Notes under the pieces: model-generated
Seen by the model: only the letters and a program-made list of their open reading frames with translations
What the model was told of the DNA's origin: nothing
Databases searched by the model: none
Assembly: GCA_030062745.1 (NCBI GenBank)
Contig: CP099846.1
Span: 24,717,701-24,781,700 of the forward strand
Direction: 5' to 3'
From: Capitulum mitella
Taxonomy: Eukaryota; Arthropoda; Thecostraca; Pollicipedomorpha; Pollicipedidae
DNA length: 64,000 nucleotides
Program-made: the position numbers and the translations under genes
Shown here: positions 10,231 to 21,729 of the stretch, piece by piece
Position numbering within the stretch: position 1 is the stretch's first letter
Layout: each line of letters opens with the position of its first letter

Positions 10231-11609
10231 GTCGCACCCTATGATGGCTGTTTTCATGTGAATTGGCTCGGCTGCAGGCAGGAACCCAATATCTCATTCG
10301 CCCTTCTGTCTCAATAGTCAATAAGTGTTTTGCACGCCCATTGGCCTTGCTTTTTCCGAAAGATCTTAAACTTTTGATTACAGGGTAACTTTGGGTTGGA
10401 AAACTCCTTCACCCCACCTCTTTTTTCGCTCCACATTGCGAATTCCGAAAATTCTGTATTTGCTCCTGTCCAGGGCTATCGCCTTGCAGAACTGTAATAA
10501 GACAAAACATGCGATTAGTAAAACGAACAGACAGCGTTCTGGCACCCCGTAGTCGTCCTGCTTTGCCCAGTCATCCAAATGCATTAATATAATCTCTTCC
10601 TATTAGCATCGCTGTTGTTTGGATCTATGCGTACCATTTCTGCACAATGGGGCAGCGGGCAAATATGCTTAAGCGTGCCACCCTGCCCGTTGGGCAGCGC
10701 CCACAGTGCCGCCTCGACATGCGGAGTGTTTCAGCAGCACGAATAACATTAAGCATTGACAAAATTAACAAGTATCGTTCTTCCTGTCAGATTTTGGTCA
10801 AACCGTTATCGGAAATTTGCGCAGAAGCTCAAAGGACAGCCTGCGAGGTTTCATCAACCATGAGCTAGGGGTGAAAGCTGCATCGCCCTTATTGAAATTG
10901 TCCCGAAAAATCAGACGTCTAAAGTCCGACAAGAAGACTGAGTTAACAGCTGCCATGATACGCTCAGGAGGCCCGAAAAAGTACAGTAAGCTAGGTTTGA
11001 GTCGGAATTACTTAAAAGTTTATAAACACCCATTTATGTGCGCATTACAACCGGTAAGAAGTGTTATGGGATGCATGACGAGCGCGGCTGGCGTGTTTCT
11101 CTTCAAACGAGAAACATGTTTCTCGCACAATGATTTTCCTCCGATTTATTTCGCAAGACAACGAGTATTTGTCAATCTATTTCGGTCCCTTAAACCCGAA
11201 GAACATGGCTGGCGATCCCGGAAGTTCGGGGGTCTGCAACAGCAATATTCGGAAATTCTATATATAACCCACCCAATGTTCGGAAATTCTAGCATTAGGC
11301 CTATGACAGTGACTGGTAAGAAACATCTGAAATTCTATGAGAATCCCACCCACCGATAATTTTTGGAAACTCCAGCCATGCTGAAAAACTTCAAAAGCAT
11401 GTGTCGACCCGGGCCATGACAGCGTTCGCTGTCATCATTATGCAGTTCAAAAATACTACGGAAATACCTACCATCGTGAAATCTGGAAGAACTGTGAAAA
11501 AACTCCAAACGTCAAAGCTTTTCTCCCGACATAGTTGTTTTAACAAAACATATTTCCATCTAACGCATTGTGAATCCAAATACAAAACTCTTAAAAACTG
11601 AGCCGTCTT
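10231..11609. other. Unassigned spacer
   Basis: A plus-strand open frame of 180 codons ends near 11359. It is basic in its first third, has no recognisable domain and runs through an internal duplication of TTCGGAAATTCTA (11250-11290). I do not accept it as a gene. Confidence 0.4.
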
Positions 11610-11770
11610 CTATCGAAAACTTCGTGATTCGGTGTCCAATGGCATTCATTGTCCATTGTAAGCCTGTCACAAACGTTATGGCCGGTCCGGCCGTTCAGCT
11701 TGATTTCTCTTGGTTACTTTTGAAATTGGACCGGCTCGGACTATGGCCTCGCTCGTAATCGTGTTGAAGG
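11610..11770. repeat. Interspersed repeat family I, copy 1
   Basis: Shares with 20150-20300 the order GATTCGGTGTCCAA, GTTATGGC(C/T)GG, GTTCAG(C/T)TT and GGCCTCGCTC. Class unknown. Confidence 0.5.
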
Positions 11771-11879
11771 ACTGAACTGCAAACTGCATGACCCAAAAAA
11801 TGCAGTAATAATCCATTTCCTGGAAAATAAAAAGCATGGATTCTTTGGTGTCTTAAGGAAACAGCAGGCATGTAGCACT

Positions 11880-12090
11880 TGCTCTGCAAGCCCCATTGAA
11901 GTTTTCTGCAACGCACCTTATCACTAACGACGCTGAACGATGCCATGCAACTCCACAACACGACCGTCACGTGCCCTGCTGGCTCCCTTAGACTCGGCCT
12001 ACTGCTGGCGCCCGTTGTGGGATTCGAACGCATCTCTCCGGGTCTAGCCGGCTATTCATCACAATTCACCACCCCACGACGGCGACCGGC
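11880..12090 (-). repeat. tRNA-derived SINE-like repeat
   Basis: On the minus strand GCGTTCGAATCCC (12019-12031) matches the pol III B box, preceded about 45-50 nt upstream by a GGGGTGGTGAATTG stretch that could be the decayed A box. The acceptor stem does not pair properly, so it is not a functional tRNA gene. The tail runs toward 11880. Single copy in this window, hence modest confidence. Confidence 0.4.
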
Positions 12091-12114
12091 CACTGTGACA
12101 GCACATTAGAGCAG

Positions 12115-12530
12115 TTGACAAACTGGATAATTCCGCGGATTGTGGATTGATCCGTGGGCCGGATTGGACCGGACCAGAAAATTCAAACAAGATATGGACT
12201 AGGGCCGGACCGGATTTTAGTCAATCTAGTTTCAAAAGATGCCAATTGGAGATGATTTCTACAGCCAGTCAGAAGACATATTGAATTTACTAAAAGGGAA
12301 CAACTGAATATGCTCAGATATGCTACAGCTGTCTATTTATGATGACAGAAGAAAAAAGCTGAATACGCATTAGTGTGGATTTTTATAAGTATATTCTTGC
12401 TATTACGGATTGAATTGGACTGCATCCAGGAATTTCAAAAAAGGCGGATTGCGGGTATACTTCGCGGACCGGACTGGACCGGATCCTGAAAATCCAGCCC
12501 GTGAAGTGCTCTACAGCACATTTTGGCCAT
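12115..12530. repeat. Element with GGATTGGACCGGA-type subterminal units
   Basis: GGATTG/GGACCGGA units cluster at 12125-12215 and again at 12405-12490, with unrelated sequence between. The layout parallels the GATTCGAATC-bracketed element at 6.9-7.7 kb. Boundaries are uncertain. Confidence 0.4.
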
Positions 12531-12577
12531 TCCCGCAGGCAGATCTGAGGTGTGGTAAGACCTAAATTCTCTGTTAA

Positions 12578-13795
12578 CCCGCCCCCGACTGAGGGGACAG
12601 TTGACCGCCTCCCCTGAGTTTTTTTCGGCGATTGCGAGAGAATGAACGGACACAGAGCCACGAAACTTTGTGTACCTTTTGCTTCATCAGTTTTACACCT
12701 TTTGTCAAAGTTTTGATGTCAGGTCGGGTCAGGTGTCCGACCTAGGTCAGGTCGAACAAACCTATGTCCAAAAAAGTTTAGCGCCCTCTAACTTTTTCGC
12801 AAAACAAGATATCACAATAACACTTTCAGGGATTAGTGGTCTTGATAGATGCAACAATGCTGCTATCTCAGATTTTCCGGAGTTTTCCAGGTCATTGAAC
12901 TACGGTCAAGCCCATTTTTAAGACATGTCGTCGTTTTTTCGGAAATTGACGGAATATTTCATAACATTTTTAATGTGGAATGAAGCACACATCTAGCTAC
13001 CGTCATTGGGCAAAGTATCAATGACTTCCAGCCATTGACTTGAGGTCAGGTCACGAATAACTGTAGTGAACCAAAGTGTACCACCGCCAAAATCAGCGAT
13101 GAATTACTCAGAGTGGGTAGAAAATGGCAGAACTGGCTGGCACAGACATAAGTGATACCAGGGACCTCAGAAAGTTTTAAGAAATCGCATATTTTGGAAA
13201 TAAACAGGCTCTCGCGAATAAACCTCCGACAATTGTGTAGGTTGGTTACTAATGAATTTTTTCCAAAACTTAAGCATGAAAAACCATCACAAGAACCACT
13301 AAAATTAATAAAATTTACATGGATAGGCTTTTTTCGCGAAGATAAAGGAACGCTAGAATTAGTTCCCGTTAATTTCTTACTACGTACGGCTGCGGCGCAC
13401 GCCGACAGCCGGCCCGAAAATTGCCCTGTCTTTAACTCAACGTTTCGGCGTATATATTGAACAAATTCGAGAAATTAGATGTGCATCGGCATTTGCGGAC
13501 CTTTACTTGTGCGCTGGTGTCTTTACCTATGCGTTATTAGTCACAGCCCTTTAGATTTAGGCCATTTCTCGGTCTCATGCTGTCGGCTATGAGAAAACAT
13601 ATATAGGACGTAAATCGCTTACATATTATCTAAAACTAACAAATGAGACCAGTTCCGAACTCTACTCGTTACATGCTTTCGAATGGTGTGCTTATTTTTA
13701 TCGTGCGACCAACCGTTCGTGAGTTAGAGGGGGCGGCCAACTGCCCCCTCCCCCCAGTTGAGCATGATCGTAACCGACCGACAGTCGTGCGCGGG
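12578..13795 (+). mobile_element. TTAA-type non-autonomous element family E, copy 1
   Basis: 1218 bp. It begins CCCGCCCCCGACTGAGGGG after TTAA at 12574-12577 and ends GTCGTGCGCGGG before CTAA, a one-base change from TTAA. It aligns throughout with 34852-36081 (same strand) and 16617-17827 (opposite strand). No transposase. A cluster of AGGTCA-like half-sites occurs near 12718-12760 (TCAGGTCGGGTCAGGTG, ACCTAGGTCAGG), and another near 13040. Confidence 0.8.
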
Positions 13796-13799
13796 CTAA

Positions 13800-15128
13800 A
13801 ATAAAAGTGGCATCTTGACCGACTTTTCACCAACATTGTTACGTTGGTCAAAACAATCTGTAGCTGAACACGTTTTGGGCATCCAGGTTTTTGGGAAATC
13901 CTTGAAAACATAAAATTTCGATAACAGAATATTAACCGCCCATGTCAAACACTATAATGCAATCGTGGTGATAAAACACGAGTCTCCGACAACTGGAACC
14001 GGTTTGACATCACGCTCTGTGTCTTCGCGGCGAATTCGAACATTTGTTGTGATGGTCGTCGGAATTCTGGCTTAGGTTATCGGTGATTATTGCAAGCGTG
14101 ATAAAGCCCCGCAACCTTGCTAGCTCAGCTGAATATATCGCTCTCACCAAACACAAGGCCGAGTAAAATCAGTTTCGCCGGCTAGCTCGCTGTCACTGTT
14201 CTTCTCAGCTACGATCTTCTTGGCAGCGCTTGCTACAGACGCCATTTATTCGTTATGCAACATGTATAAAGATCGTGGGATGTTGCTTTGAGTTTCCATA
14301 ACCATTGAATTTCGAGTCGCATTACACATCTGAAATCGATGTGCTTCCCGGGTCTACAGCTTGACTATATCATTCCAAAATACATACTGATGACAGAGGC
14401 AGATAATCTGCCAATGGGGAAAAATGAAGGCAGTTGTGTTAGATATAAGTTCAGAGACAACAGACTGGTAGCGATCATTTCCCTCTTGCATGCTCACCAG
14501 TGAGCACCACATTACGAAGTCTGGGAAGTTCCAAATTCTAAATAATATTCAAAATTTCAAGCATAAAGTTTGGACAAAACTGTTGTTACCTAAAATGCAA
14601 ACAAATGCGAAAGATGAGTTGGATATCGTCGTAGGCACCAGGAAAAAAAAATGCGAATTCAATATTAGATGTTTTTAAGAAGGAAGACCTTTGGAAGACC
14701 ACCTCTACGGCGAATTTTTTGCTCAATATTGATCTGGAGAAATTACAGGCCGAAAAAAATATGAAGGTTTCGAAATCTGCGCAAAAGGCCTCCCTCGTTT
14801 CCTAGTCGTTTTTTTCGGAACCGCAGCCTGACTGAGCCTCTGATTCCTTCCCGTAGTGCAGATATTTTCCATCCATTTCCCGTAGTCCAGGTATTTTCCA
14901 TAGGCCATATGGCCCAAAGCTGGTAGAATTTTGCAAACGGTCATTTCACGTTAAGCGCCCTGCGCTTCGCATACAGAGAGCGGGATGATGGGTCAACCGA
15001 CAGTCAAGTATGTGTGCAAATTCGCCGGTGGTTAACACATGCAGTTCCCTGTCTCCGTTTGAACAACGGGATATTGAAAAGAAACTCATACCAAATATTG
15101 CGCCGAATGCCGTTGGCATTCTTCATGT
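13800..15128. other. Unassigned spacer
   Basis: A short tandem duplication (about 32 bp, CAG(A/G)TATTTTCCAT unit) lies at 14850-14905. No gene or mobile element recognised. Confidence 0.4.
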
Positions 15129-15408
15129 CAGGGCAAGGACGTAGCCAAGGGGGGTCATGGGGGCCATGGCCCCCCTGAGCGAAGTGGTCTACACTAGGTA
15201 CATGGCGATTTCGCATGAATACGTAATAGTAATCATATATATGTTGCAAAGCAAACATTATATGTTTTGCTGTGCAATAAATATGAGATAAATTGCTTAA
15301 AATTACTGCCTATTCTTGTAAATTTCGTCATATGCCTGTGACATATGTCAAAATTTGACATTTGCCCCCCCCCCCCTGAGGAAAACCCTGGCTACGTGAC
15401 TGTGCCTG
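15129..15408 (-). mobile_element. Miniature element family A, copy 2
   Basis: 280 bp in reverse orientation relative to 28367-28653. One end reads CAGGGCAAGGACGTAGCC and the other, read inward, CAGGCACAGTCACGTAGCC, giving an imperfect ~20 bp inverted repeat. The interior carries ATCATATATATGTTGCAAAGC, the complement of the conserved GCTTTTGTAGCATATATATGAT-type block. No coding capacity and no convincing target duplication. The CAG ends suggest hAT or a related superfamily. Confidence 0.7.
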
Positions 15409-16207
15409 GGTTTGCGACATTGGCCTGAAAGGAAGGAGGAAGCTGCGAAGACGAACTAGCAGCATTCTGCTTCCCGATATCTGTAAGGGAAAAACTTGCA
15501 TTTTCTTCCAGGCTGCTAATCGACAACAACCCCACTGCATTCCCTGCTGTACCCAGCTAACCTTTGTCCACTGAGCTGTTCAGTTAATGGCTGATGTGAT
15601 TCATTGATGTTAGCATGCTGGGCGTAGCGTTACTTCATAATCGTAAGGCGTCGCACCTACTATTACAAATCGAGTTCTGGCGTTAGATTTTTGGTTCTGG
15701 TATCAGGTACCGAGGCAAGGACGACTCAAGTAACCTGGCCGACACAACCAGTACGCTGCACAACACCTACGGTTTGTGTGGTGACTAAATACATGCTTCA
15801 AAGCGTACCTTCGTACTGCTCGCAAACGTTTATCACATCTTCTTAAGCAGAGAGGCTGTCTTCTGGCCCCACTCTCAACCTATGTTATGGTACGTGACTT
15901 TGGGCACGCATTGGAACGCCACCCTCATCGTTCGACAACGCCGATGGGAATAACCTGATGCGTTGTCGGCCGGTCTCCAGTTCTGGGCTGAGCCTAGCGC
16001 TGCGTCGATGGCGTGATAACCCAGTAGCCTCTATGCGGAATGTAAACTCCGGATGAACTTTTTTAACATTAAGTGTCCATGGAAAGTACCCATATATTTT
16101 GTCCGATTTTAGCCAAACCTTTTCCCGAAATCGGCGCCTAAGATTAATCAACCATCTGCAAAATTTCATTATCTTTGAGCCATAATTGTGGAAAACATTC
16201 CAGAAAT
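15409..16207. other. Unassigned spacer
   Basis: No signal recognised. Confidence 0.4.
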
Positions 16208-16211
16208 CTAA

Positions 16212-18630
16212 CCCGCCCCCGACTGGCGGTCGGCGCCGATCACGCACGATGGGGGAGGGGCACGGTTGACCACCGTCCCTCTTGTTCACGACTGGTTGGT
16301 CACATGCTAAAAATAAGCACAACGGTGGAAAGCTCGTGACAAGCAGAACTCGAAACTGGTCTTATTTTTAGTTTTCGACAATATGTAAGTCATTTACCCC
16401 CAATATATGTTTTCTCACAGCCAACTGCGTCAACACGAGAAGCGGCCTGGATCTCAAGGGCTGTGATTAATAAAGTCTGGGTAAAGGCGCCAATGAACAG
16501 GTAAAAGTCTGCACATGCCGATAAGTGCCTAATTTCCTTATTTGTTCGACATTTACACGGCTACGTTGAGTTAAAGACACGGCGATTTTCGCACCGACTG
16601 CCGGCGGGTGCCTTAACCCACGCACGACCGTCGGTCAGTTACGATCATGCCCGACGGGGGGGGAAGTTGGCCGCCCCCTCTAACTCACGAACGGTTGGTC
16701 GCACGATAAAAATAAACACACCGTTGGAAAGCTTGTGACGAGTAGAGCTCGGAACTGGTCTCATTTTTAGTTTTAGATAATATATAAACAATTTACGTCC
16801 TATATATGTTTTCTCATAGCCCACTGCATGAGACCGAGAAATGGCCTGAATCTCAAGGCCTGTGACTAATAACGCTTAGTTAAAGGCCCCAGGGCACAAG
16901 TAAAGGTCCGCAAATGCCGATACACATCTAATTTCTCGGATTTGTTCAACATATACTCCGAAACGTTGAGTTAAAGACACAGCAATCTTCACGCCGGCTG
17001 TCGGCGTGCGCCGCAGCCGTACGCAGTAAGAAATTAACGGGAACTAATTTTAGCAGGTCTTTATTTTCGCGAAAAAGGCCTATCCATGTAAATTTTATTG
17101 ATCTCAGTGGTTCTTTGTGATGGTTTTTCATGCTTAAATTTTGGAAAAATTCTTTAGTAACCAATCTACAAAACTAGCGGAAATTTATTCGCGAGAGCCT
17201 GTTTATTTCCAAAATATGCAATTTTTCAAACTTTTTAAGGTTCCTGGTATTACTTACGTCTGTGCAAGCCATTTCTGCCAATTTCTACCCATTCTGAGTA
17301 ATTCATCGCTGATTTTGACGATGGTACATTTTGGCTCACTACAGTTGTTCGTGACCTGACCTTAAGTCAATGGCTGGAAGTCATTGATACTTTGCCCAAT
17401 GACGGTAACTAGATGTCTGCTTCACTCCACACTAAAAATGTTATGAAATATTTCGCCAGTTTCCAAAAAAAACGACGACATGTGTTAAAAATGGGCTTGA
17501 CCTTAGTTCAATGACCCGGAAAATTCCGAAAAATCTGAGACAGCAGATTTGTTGCATCTATCAAGATCACTAATCCCTGAAAGTGTTATTGCGATATTTT
17601 GTTTTTCGAAAAAGTTACAGTGTGCTAAACTTTTTTGGACGTAGTTCTGTTTGACTTGACCTAGGTCCAACACCTGGCCTGACTTAGGTCAAAACTTTGA
17701 CAGAAGGTGTAAAAATGATGAAGTAAAAGGCACACGAAGTTTCGTGACTCTGTGTGTGTTTGTTCTCTCGTAATTCCAGAAGAACCTCAGGGGAGGATGG
17801 TCAGCTGCCCTTCCAGGCGGGGGCGGGTTAACCAAACGCGGTATGAAATGAACGCGAACTAATTTTAGCGTTTCTTTATTTTCGCGACATAAGCACTTCC
17901 AAGTAATATATATTGATCGTAGTGGTGTTTATGATTGTTTCTAATGCTTAAATTTTGGAAAAACTCAGTAGTCATCAATTTAGACAATTACCGAAGCTTT
18001 ATTCGCGAGAGTCTGTTTCTTTCCAAAATATGCAATTTTTTAACTTTCTGAATTTCTTGGTATTAATTGTAACGTGCGAGCCAGCTTTGGCATTTTCTTC
18101 CCGTTCCGAATAATTTATCGCGGATTTTGACGGCAGTGCATTTTGGCTGATAACAGTTACTCGTGACTTGACCTCAGGTCAATGGCCGGAAGTCATTGAT
18201 GCTTTGCCCATCGATAGTAAATAGCTATCTGCATGACCCGACACTAAAAATGTTACGAAAAATTCTGCCAATATCCGAAAAAACGGCATGTCTTGAAAAT
18301 GGGCTTGACCTTGGATCAATGACCCGGAGATCCAGAAAAATCTGAGACAACAGATTTGTTAAATCCGTCAAAAGCTCTCACCTCTGGAAGTTTTACTGTG
18401 GTATGTTTTCCGAAAGCTTACAGAGCGCCAAACTTTTTGGACGTTGGTCCGCTTGACTTGACCTAGATCAGACACCTCACTTGACTTCAGGTAAAAACTT
18501 TGACACGAAGTGTAAAAATGACCAAGAAAAAGGTACAACAAGTTTCGTGGTGTTGCGTTCGTTCGTTCTCTCGCCGTCTCGGAAAAACCTCAGGGGGGCG
18601 GCCAAAGCCCCCCCCCCAGTCGGGGACGGG
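16212..18630 (-). mobile_element. TTAA element family E, older copy split by a nested copy
   Basis: The left piece (16212-16616) and right piece (17832-18630) add to about 1.2 kb, the normal family length, and align in order with the other E copies read on the minus strand. Between them sits the complete copy at 16617-17827. The outer flanks are CTAA on the left and TGAA on the right, both one change from TTAA. The conserved GCC-GCAGCC segment in the sibling copies corresponds here to GCC-TTAACC, the nested copy's target. Confidence 0.75.
16617..17827 (-). mobile_element. TTAA element family E, nested copy 2
   Basis: 1211 bp, flanked by perfect TTAA on both sides (16613-16616 and 17828-17831). 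It starts CCCACGCACGACCGTCGG and ends GGCGGGGGCGGG. Removing it together with one TTAA rejoins the two halves of the older E copy in register. AGGTCA-type half-sites are present (for example TTGACTTGACCTAGGTCC near 17650). Confidence 0.85.
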
Positions 18631-18797
18631 TGAAGGCACCAAGGGTTGATAGCGACAGTAGTCACCTCTCAAAGAATGCAGTTTCTCACTCCAGTGCTGA
18701 CGTAGTTGGTACACACATACAGTTGACTTAGTCGCTGTCCATAATTCATATTTTGATTCTTTCATTCCCAACTGAGAGTTTGCAAATAAGCATGCGG

Positions 18798-19136
18798 CAG
18801 TGTGGCTAAATTCAGTCAGTTAGGTGTCAAGGATGTAGACTGGAATTCATGCTATCAGACTTGTTCCTGTCATGGCTCTGAATCTCCGCCGCTGGTTATT
18901 GGCCGCCTCTCCATTGACCTTTGCACCCTTCGCGCATCCAGGCCTGCCCGTCTGACTTGTATTGCCCGTGGTAGTTAGAAACAGCCCGGCAACGTCCTCG
19001 GCTCAGTGCTCATTGGTTGCTCTCAGATAAGGGGAGGAGTAGTACAGCTGCAAAGAAGCCTAAAATCAGAGCGATGCAGTAGCATGAATTAATATCTACA
19101 TCCTTGACACGCAGCTGGCTGAATTTAGCCGCCCTG
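18798..19136. mobile_element. hAT-type miniature element with 42 bp inverted repeats
   Basis: 339 bp. The left end CAGTGTGGCTAAATTCAG and the right end read inward CAGGGCGGCTAAATTCAG continue in parallel for about 42 bp to GTGTCAAGGATGTAGA. The flanks GCATGCGG (18790-18797) and GTGTGCGG (19137-19144) agree at six of eight positions, consistent with a decayed 8 bp hAT target duplication. No coding capacity. No second copy seen in the window. Confidence 0.8.
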
Positions 19137-19144
19137 GTGTGCGG

Positions 19145-20149
19145 ACTAGTTTGGAAAATTCGGTCGTGTTGCTTGTTTGTTTGTTTGTTTGTGAATTAGC
19201 ACACACAGCCTCTAGGGCTCAGGTGTCGAAAGTCTTGGGTCAAGTGTTGTGTCTCGTCGGGCGTCAGTCAGTCGTCCGTCGGTGGTGTTGCATTAAGCCC
19301 ACGGTGCAGTGACGATCCAGGCAGGTAGTTTTGAGCTGTATTGTGGACTTTCGTTCCCGTTTTTAATCTCGGAGATCTAATGCTTTATCTTTGCTCGTGC
19401 TCGGCTGTTCAGCAGTTCGAGAGATATTTGGAGGACAATATTTGCCCCCTGTCTTACATCGGCCTGACACCAGATGTTACAGTCAATGGCTGGTTAGTTC
19501 ATCTGTTTTTTACCTTTGAGACGAAACTGTGTCCTGGATATTTCAAAATTTTGTAGAGAGAACATGGCCGATGCCACTCTTTTCCCTCCTTTCACACTGT
19601 CTGTGGGGTGTCTGATCTGAAACCACGTTTACGTCGCGAAATACTGATGAAAATAATTAATGATAAAAAACACTAAATTTCTATTGATATCTACGCACGT
19701 AAAAACATGGATTGTAGAGCAATTTTTCTGTGAGTTCTGGCTTTCCGTGAGCTTCTATTTTGAAAAACGTTCTCTTTTGGCTAGACAAACCAAACAACCA
19801 ACAAACCCGAACGAAAACATGATGCCAAAAAAGCTCATGTGGCAACACACACCTTTCATGGACAACACGAGCCCACATTGTGCGTTCTTTTGACAATCCT
19901 TGCGACAACAATGGTGCTTTTTCCTTTTCTGTAACAGTGTTTTGCATCGTAAATCAATGTTTCTCTGCCATTTGTGGCTCCAACAGTTTTATTGTTCTGG
20001 GTCAACACTGAGCGGCTCAGAAACACCCGCGGGCAAATGGGGCTAAAAGTGAAAAAATACTCTCAGATTACTCACGTGACAAGGAGGTGCTAGCAAGCTG
20101 ACCCAGTGCCGATGGAAATGCGCGAAATTTAAAGAACTGACCTATCTTA
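19145..20149. other. Unassigned spacer
   Basis: Contains a short (TTTG)n run near 19170. No gene recognised. Confidence 0.4.
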
Positions 20150-20300
20150 CTGTAAAGGTCATTGATTCGGTGTCCAACGGTTGCTAAGTTATGAGCCTCT
20201 ATAAAGCGTTATGGCTGGGCCGGGCTGCTCAGTTTCATTTTTCTTCCTTAAGTATGAAACACACAGCCTTGGGCCTCGCTCTTAATAAGAAAACGAGAAA
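20150..20300. repeat. Interspersed repeat family I, copy 2
   Basis: Counterpart of 11610-11770, with shared GATTCGGTGTCCAA, GTTATGGCTGG, CAGTTT and GGCCTCGCTC blocks in the same order. Confidence 0.5.
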
Positions 20301-21375
20301 TGCCTTAATTTTCGTTTCTCTTGTATAAATGCATGAACTATGTTTGGAAAATGCAATAAGCCTGGGGAATTTCTACCTGCCAGAGGGGCATTCAACGGAT
20401 GGGCTATCGCGACATCGCAAAAGGCTATGGTAAGAAACGTTAAAGATATGTCCACCACCCAACTTTCTATGACACATATGGATTGAAGGTCAGATTGCTG
20501 GTATCCTTTGGTACGTTAATCAAAAGCAAGCTATATCTCCGCCTCTGATTTGGTGAAAAATGTATCGTGCTTCCTCTTGCAATTTTTTCCACGGGATCGC
20601 CTTTTTAGTCTCTGGGTTTTGGGATCAATCGTTGCCAAAAACCGGCTGCATGGCAAAGTATGACATAAAAACCATTAAGTTCCAAACGTTGTTGAACATA
20701 GCAAACACTGCGTTTCATATCAACTCGTAGAGACATGCCCTCCAGCCAATTTCCTTCGTCGTCACGTTTTGTGCGAATGTGACAATGATATCGTCCAGAA
20801 ACGAGGTAAGTGTGACTATGGCTAGGCAACGGGTATGGATGGCTTTGAACCATTAAAAAAAAACAATGAAATGTAACAGTTTCCTTGCCGTGCTTCATAA
20901 TTCACCTCTGTGAAACAATTGTCTGTCGCGTTTTTCAAGTAATTCGCCGCTGTGAAAAGCCCGTTTTAACCATTTTAACCATTACCTCAGCCAAAACTAA
21001 CGATGCTTTCATTTTAGGTGGTAAGTCCCGCATTTAGCACTGCATTCATTGCGGTTGTACAAACACTAAGCCCCAAAAAAGTGAATTAGCATAGTTCGCA
21101 ATTGCAAATTTCCTTGCAAGGACTATTCTTTGTCTGCATAATGGGCTGGCGAAATACTGAATAACCAGCGGTAACAGCTGGTCTTTGACCAGCTGGTTTC
21201 CGTTCTGTCCTTGTGATTCGCGCTCTGACGCACGACGTATACCGGAAACCACCATTCACTCGCGGCACCACATGGCACTAACACAGCCTCGGTGCAGGTG
21301 AACCATTCGCTTTTGGAACAAAAGCTTAGGGATCCAGCATAACTGCGGGCATTGTGCTCATACCGGTATATTCGT
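20301..21375. other. Unassigned spacer
   Basis: No recognisable gene or repeat. Confidence 0.4.
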
Positions 21376-21560
21376 GAGCACGTTTTTTTGGCAAGACTGT
21401 TTTTTTATATATTTCGGCCTGTCGTCCCGCACAAGAGCACGACGTTAAAACGAACACCTCACTCCAGTTTTGCCCGATATCAGAATTCAACGACGGAAGT
21501 CGGCACATCTCAGTCGGTCTGGAAATCCTGTCAAGGCTGCACTTCGAATGTAATCACCAA
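21376..21560 (+). repeat. Repeat family J, copy 1 (left side of PLE cluster)
   Basis: Resembles 27300-27475: both have TCCAGTT followed by CCG, then a TTCA(A/G)CGAC-GAAGTC stretch and TCGGTCTGG/TCGGTCTTGG. The two copies lie on either side of the PLE cluster, so they may be PLE 5' sequence, but I could not confirm coding content. Confidence 0.4.
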
Positions 21561-21665
21561 GGTACGGCTGAAGATACTGAGGTAGCAGTAGGTCCATAGC
21601 CAACATTAAATTGCCTGTATATGCCAGGTTGCGAACTATCATGTGCCATCGTTGCGGAAAGAAAC

Positions 21666-21667
<2 letters not shown>

Positions 21668-21718
<51 letters not shown>

Positions 21719-21723
21719 TATAT
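21668..21723. repeat. (TA)n microsatellite bounding the PLE cluster
   Basis: About 56 bp of TA repeats directly outside the 3' end of the minus-strand PLE relic. Confidence 0.95.
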
Positions 21724-21729
21724 TCATAA

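Noticed and set aside
10817-11359. 180-codon plus-strand open frame
   Set aside because: Basic start but no family resemblance; it runs through a tandem duplication and ends in noncoding-looking sequence.
12000-12075. Possible functional tRNA on the minus strand
   Set aside because: The B box is good, but the acceptor stem does not pair and the A box is poor; treated as a SINE-like head.
16212-18630. Simple tandem duplication of family E
   Set aside because: The inner copy is flanked by perfect TTAA, and the outer halves rejoin in register, which fits nested insertion instead.
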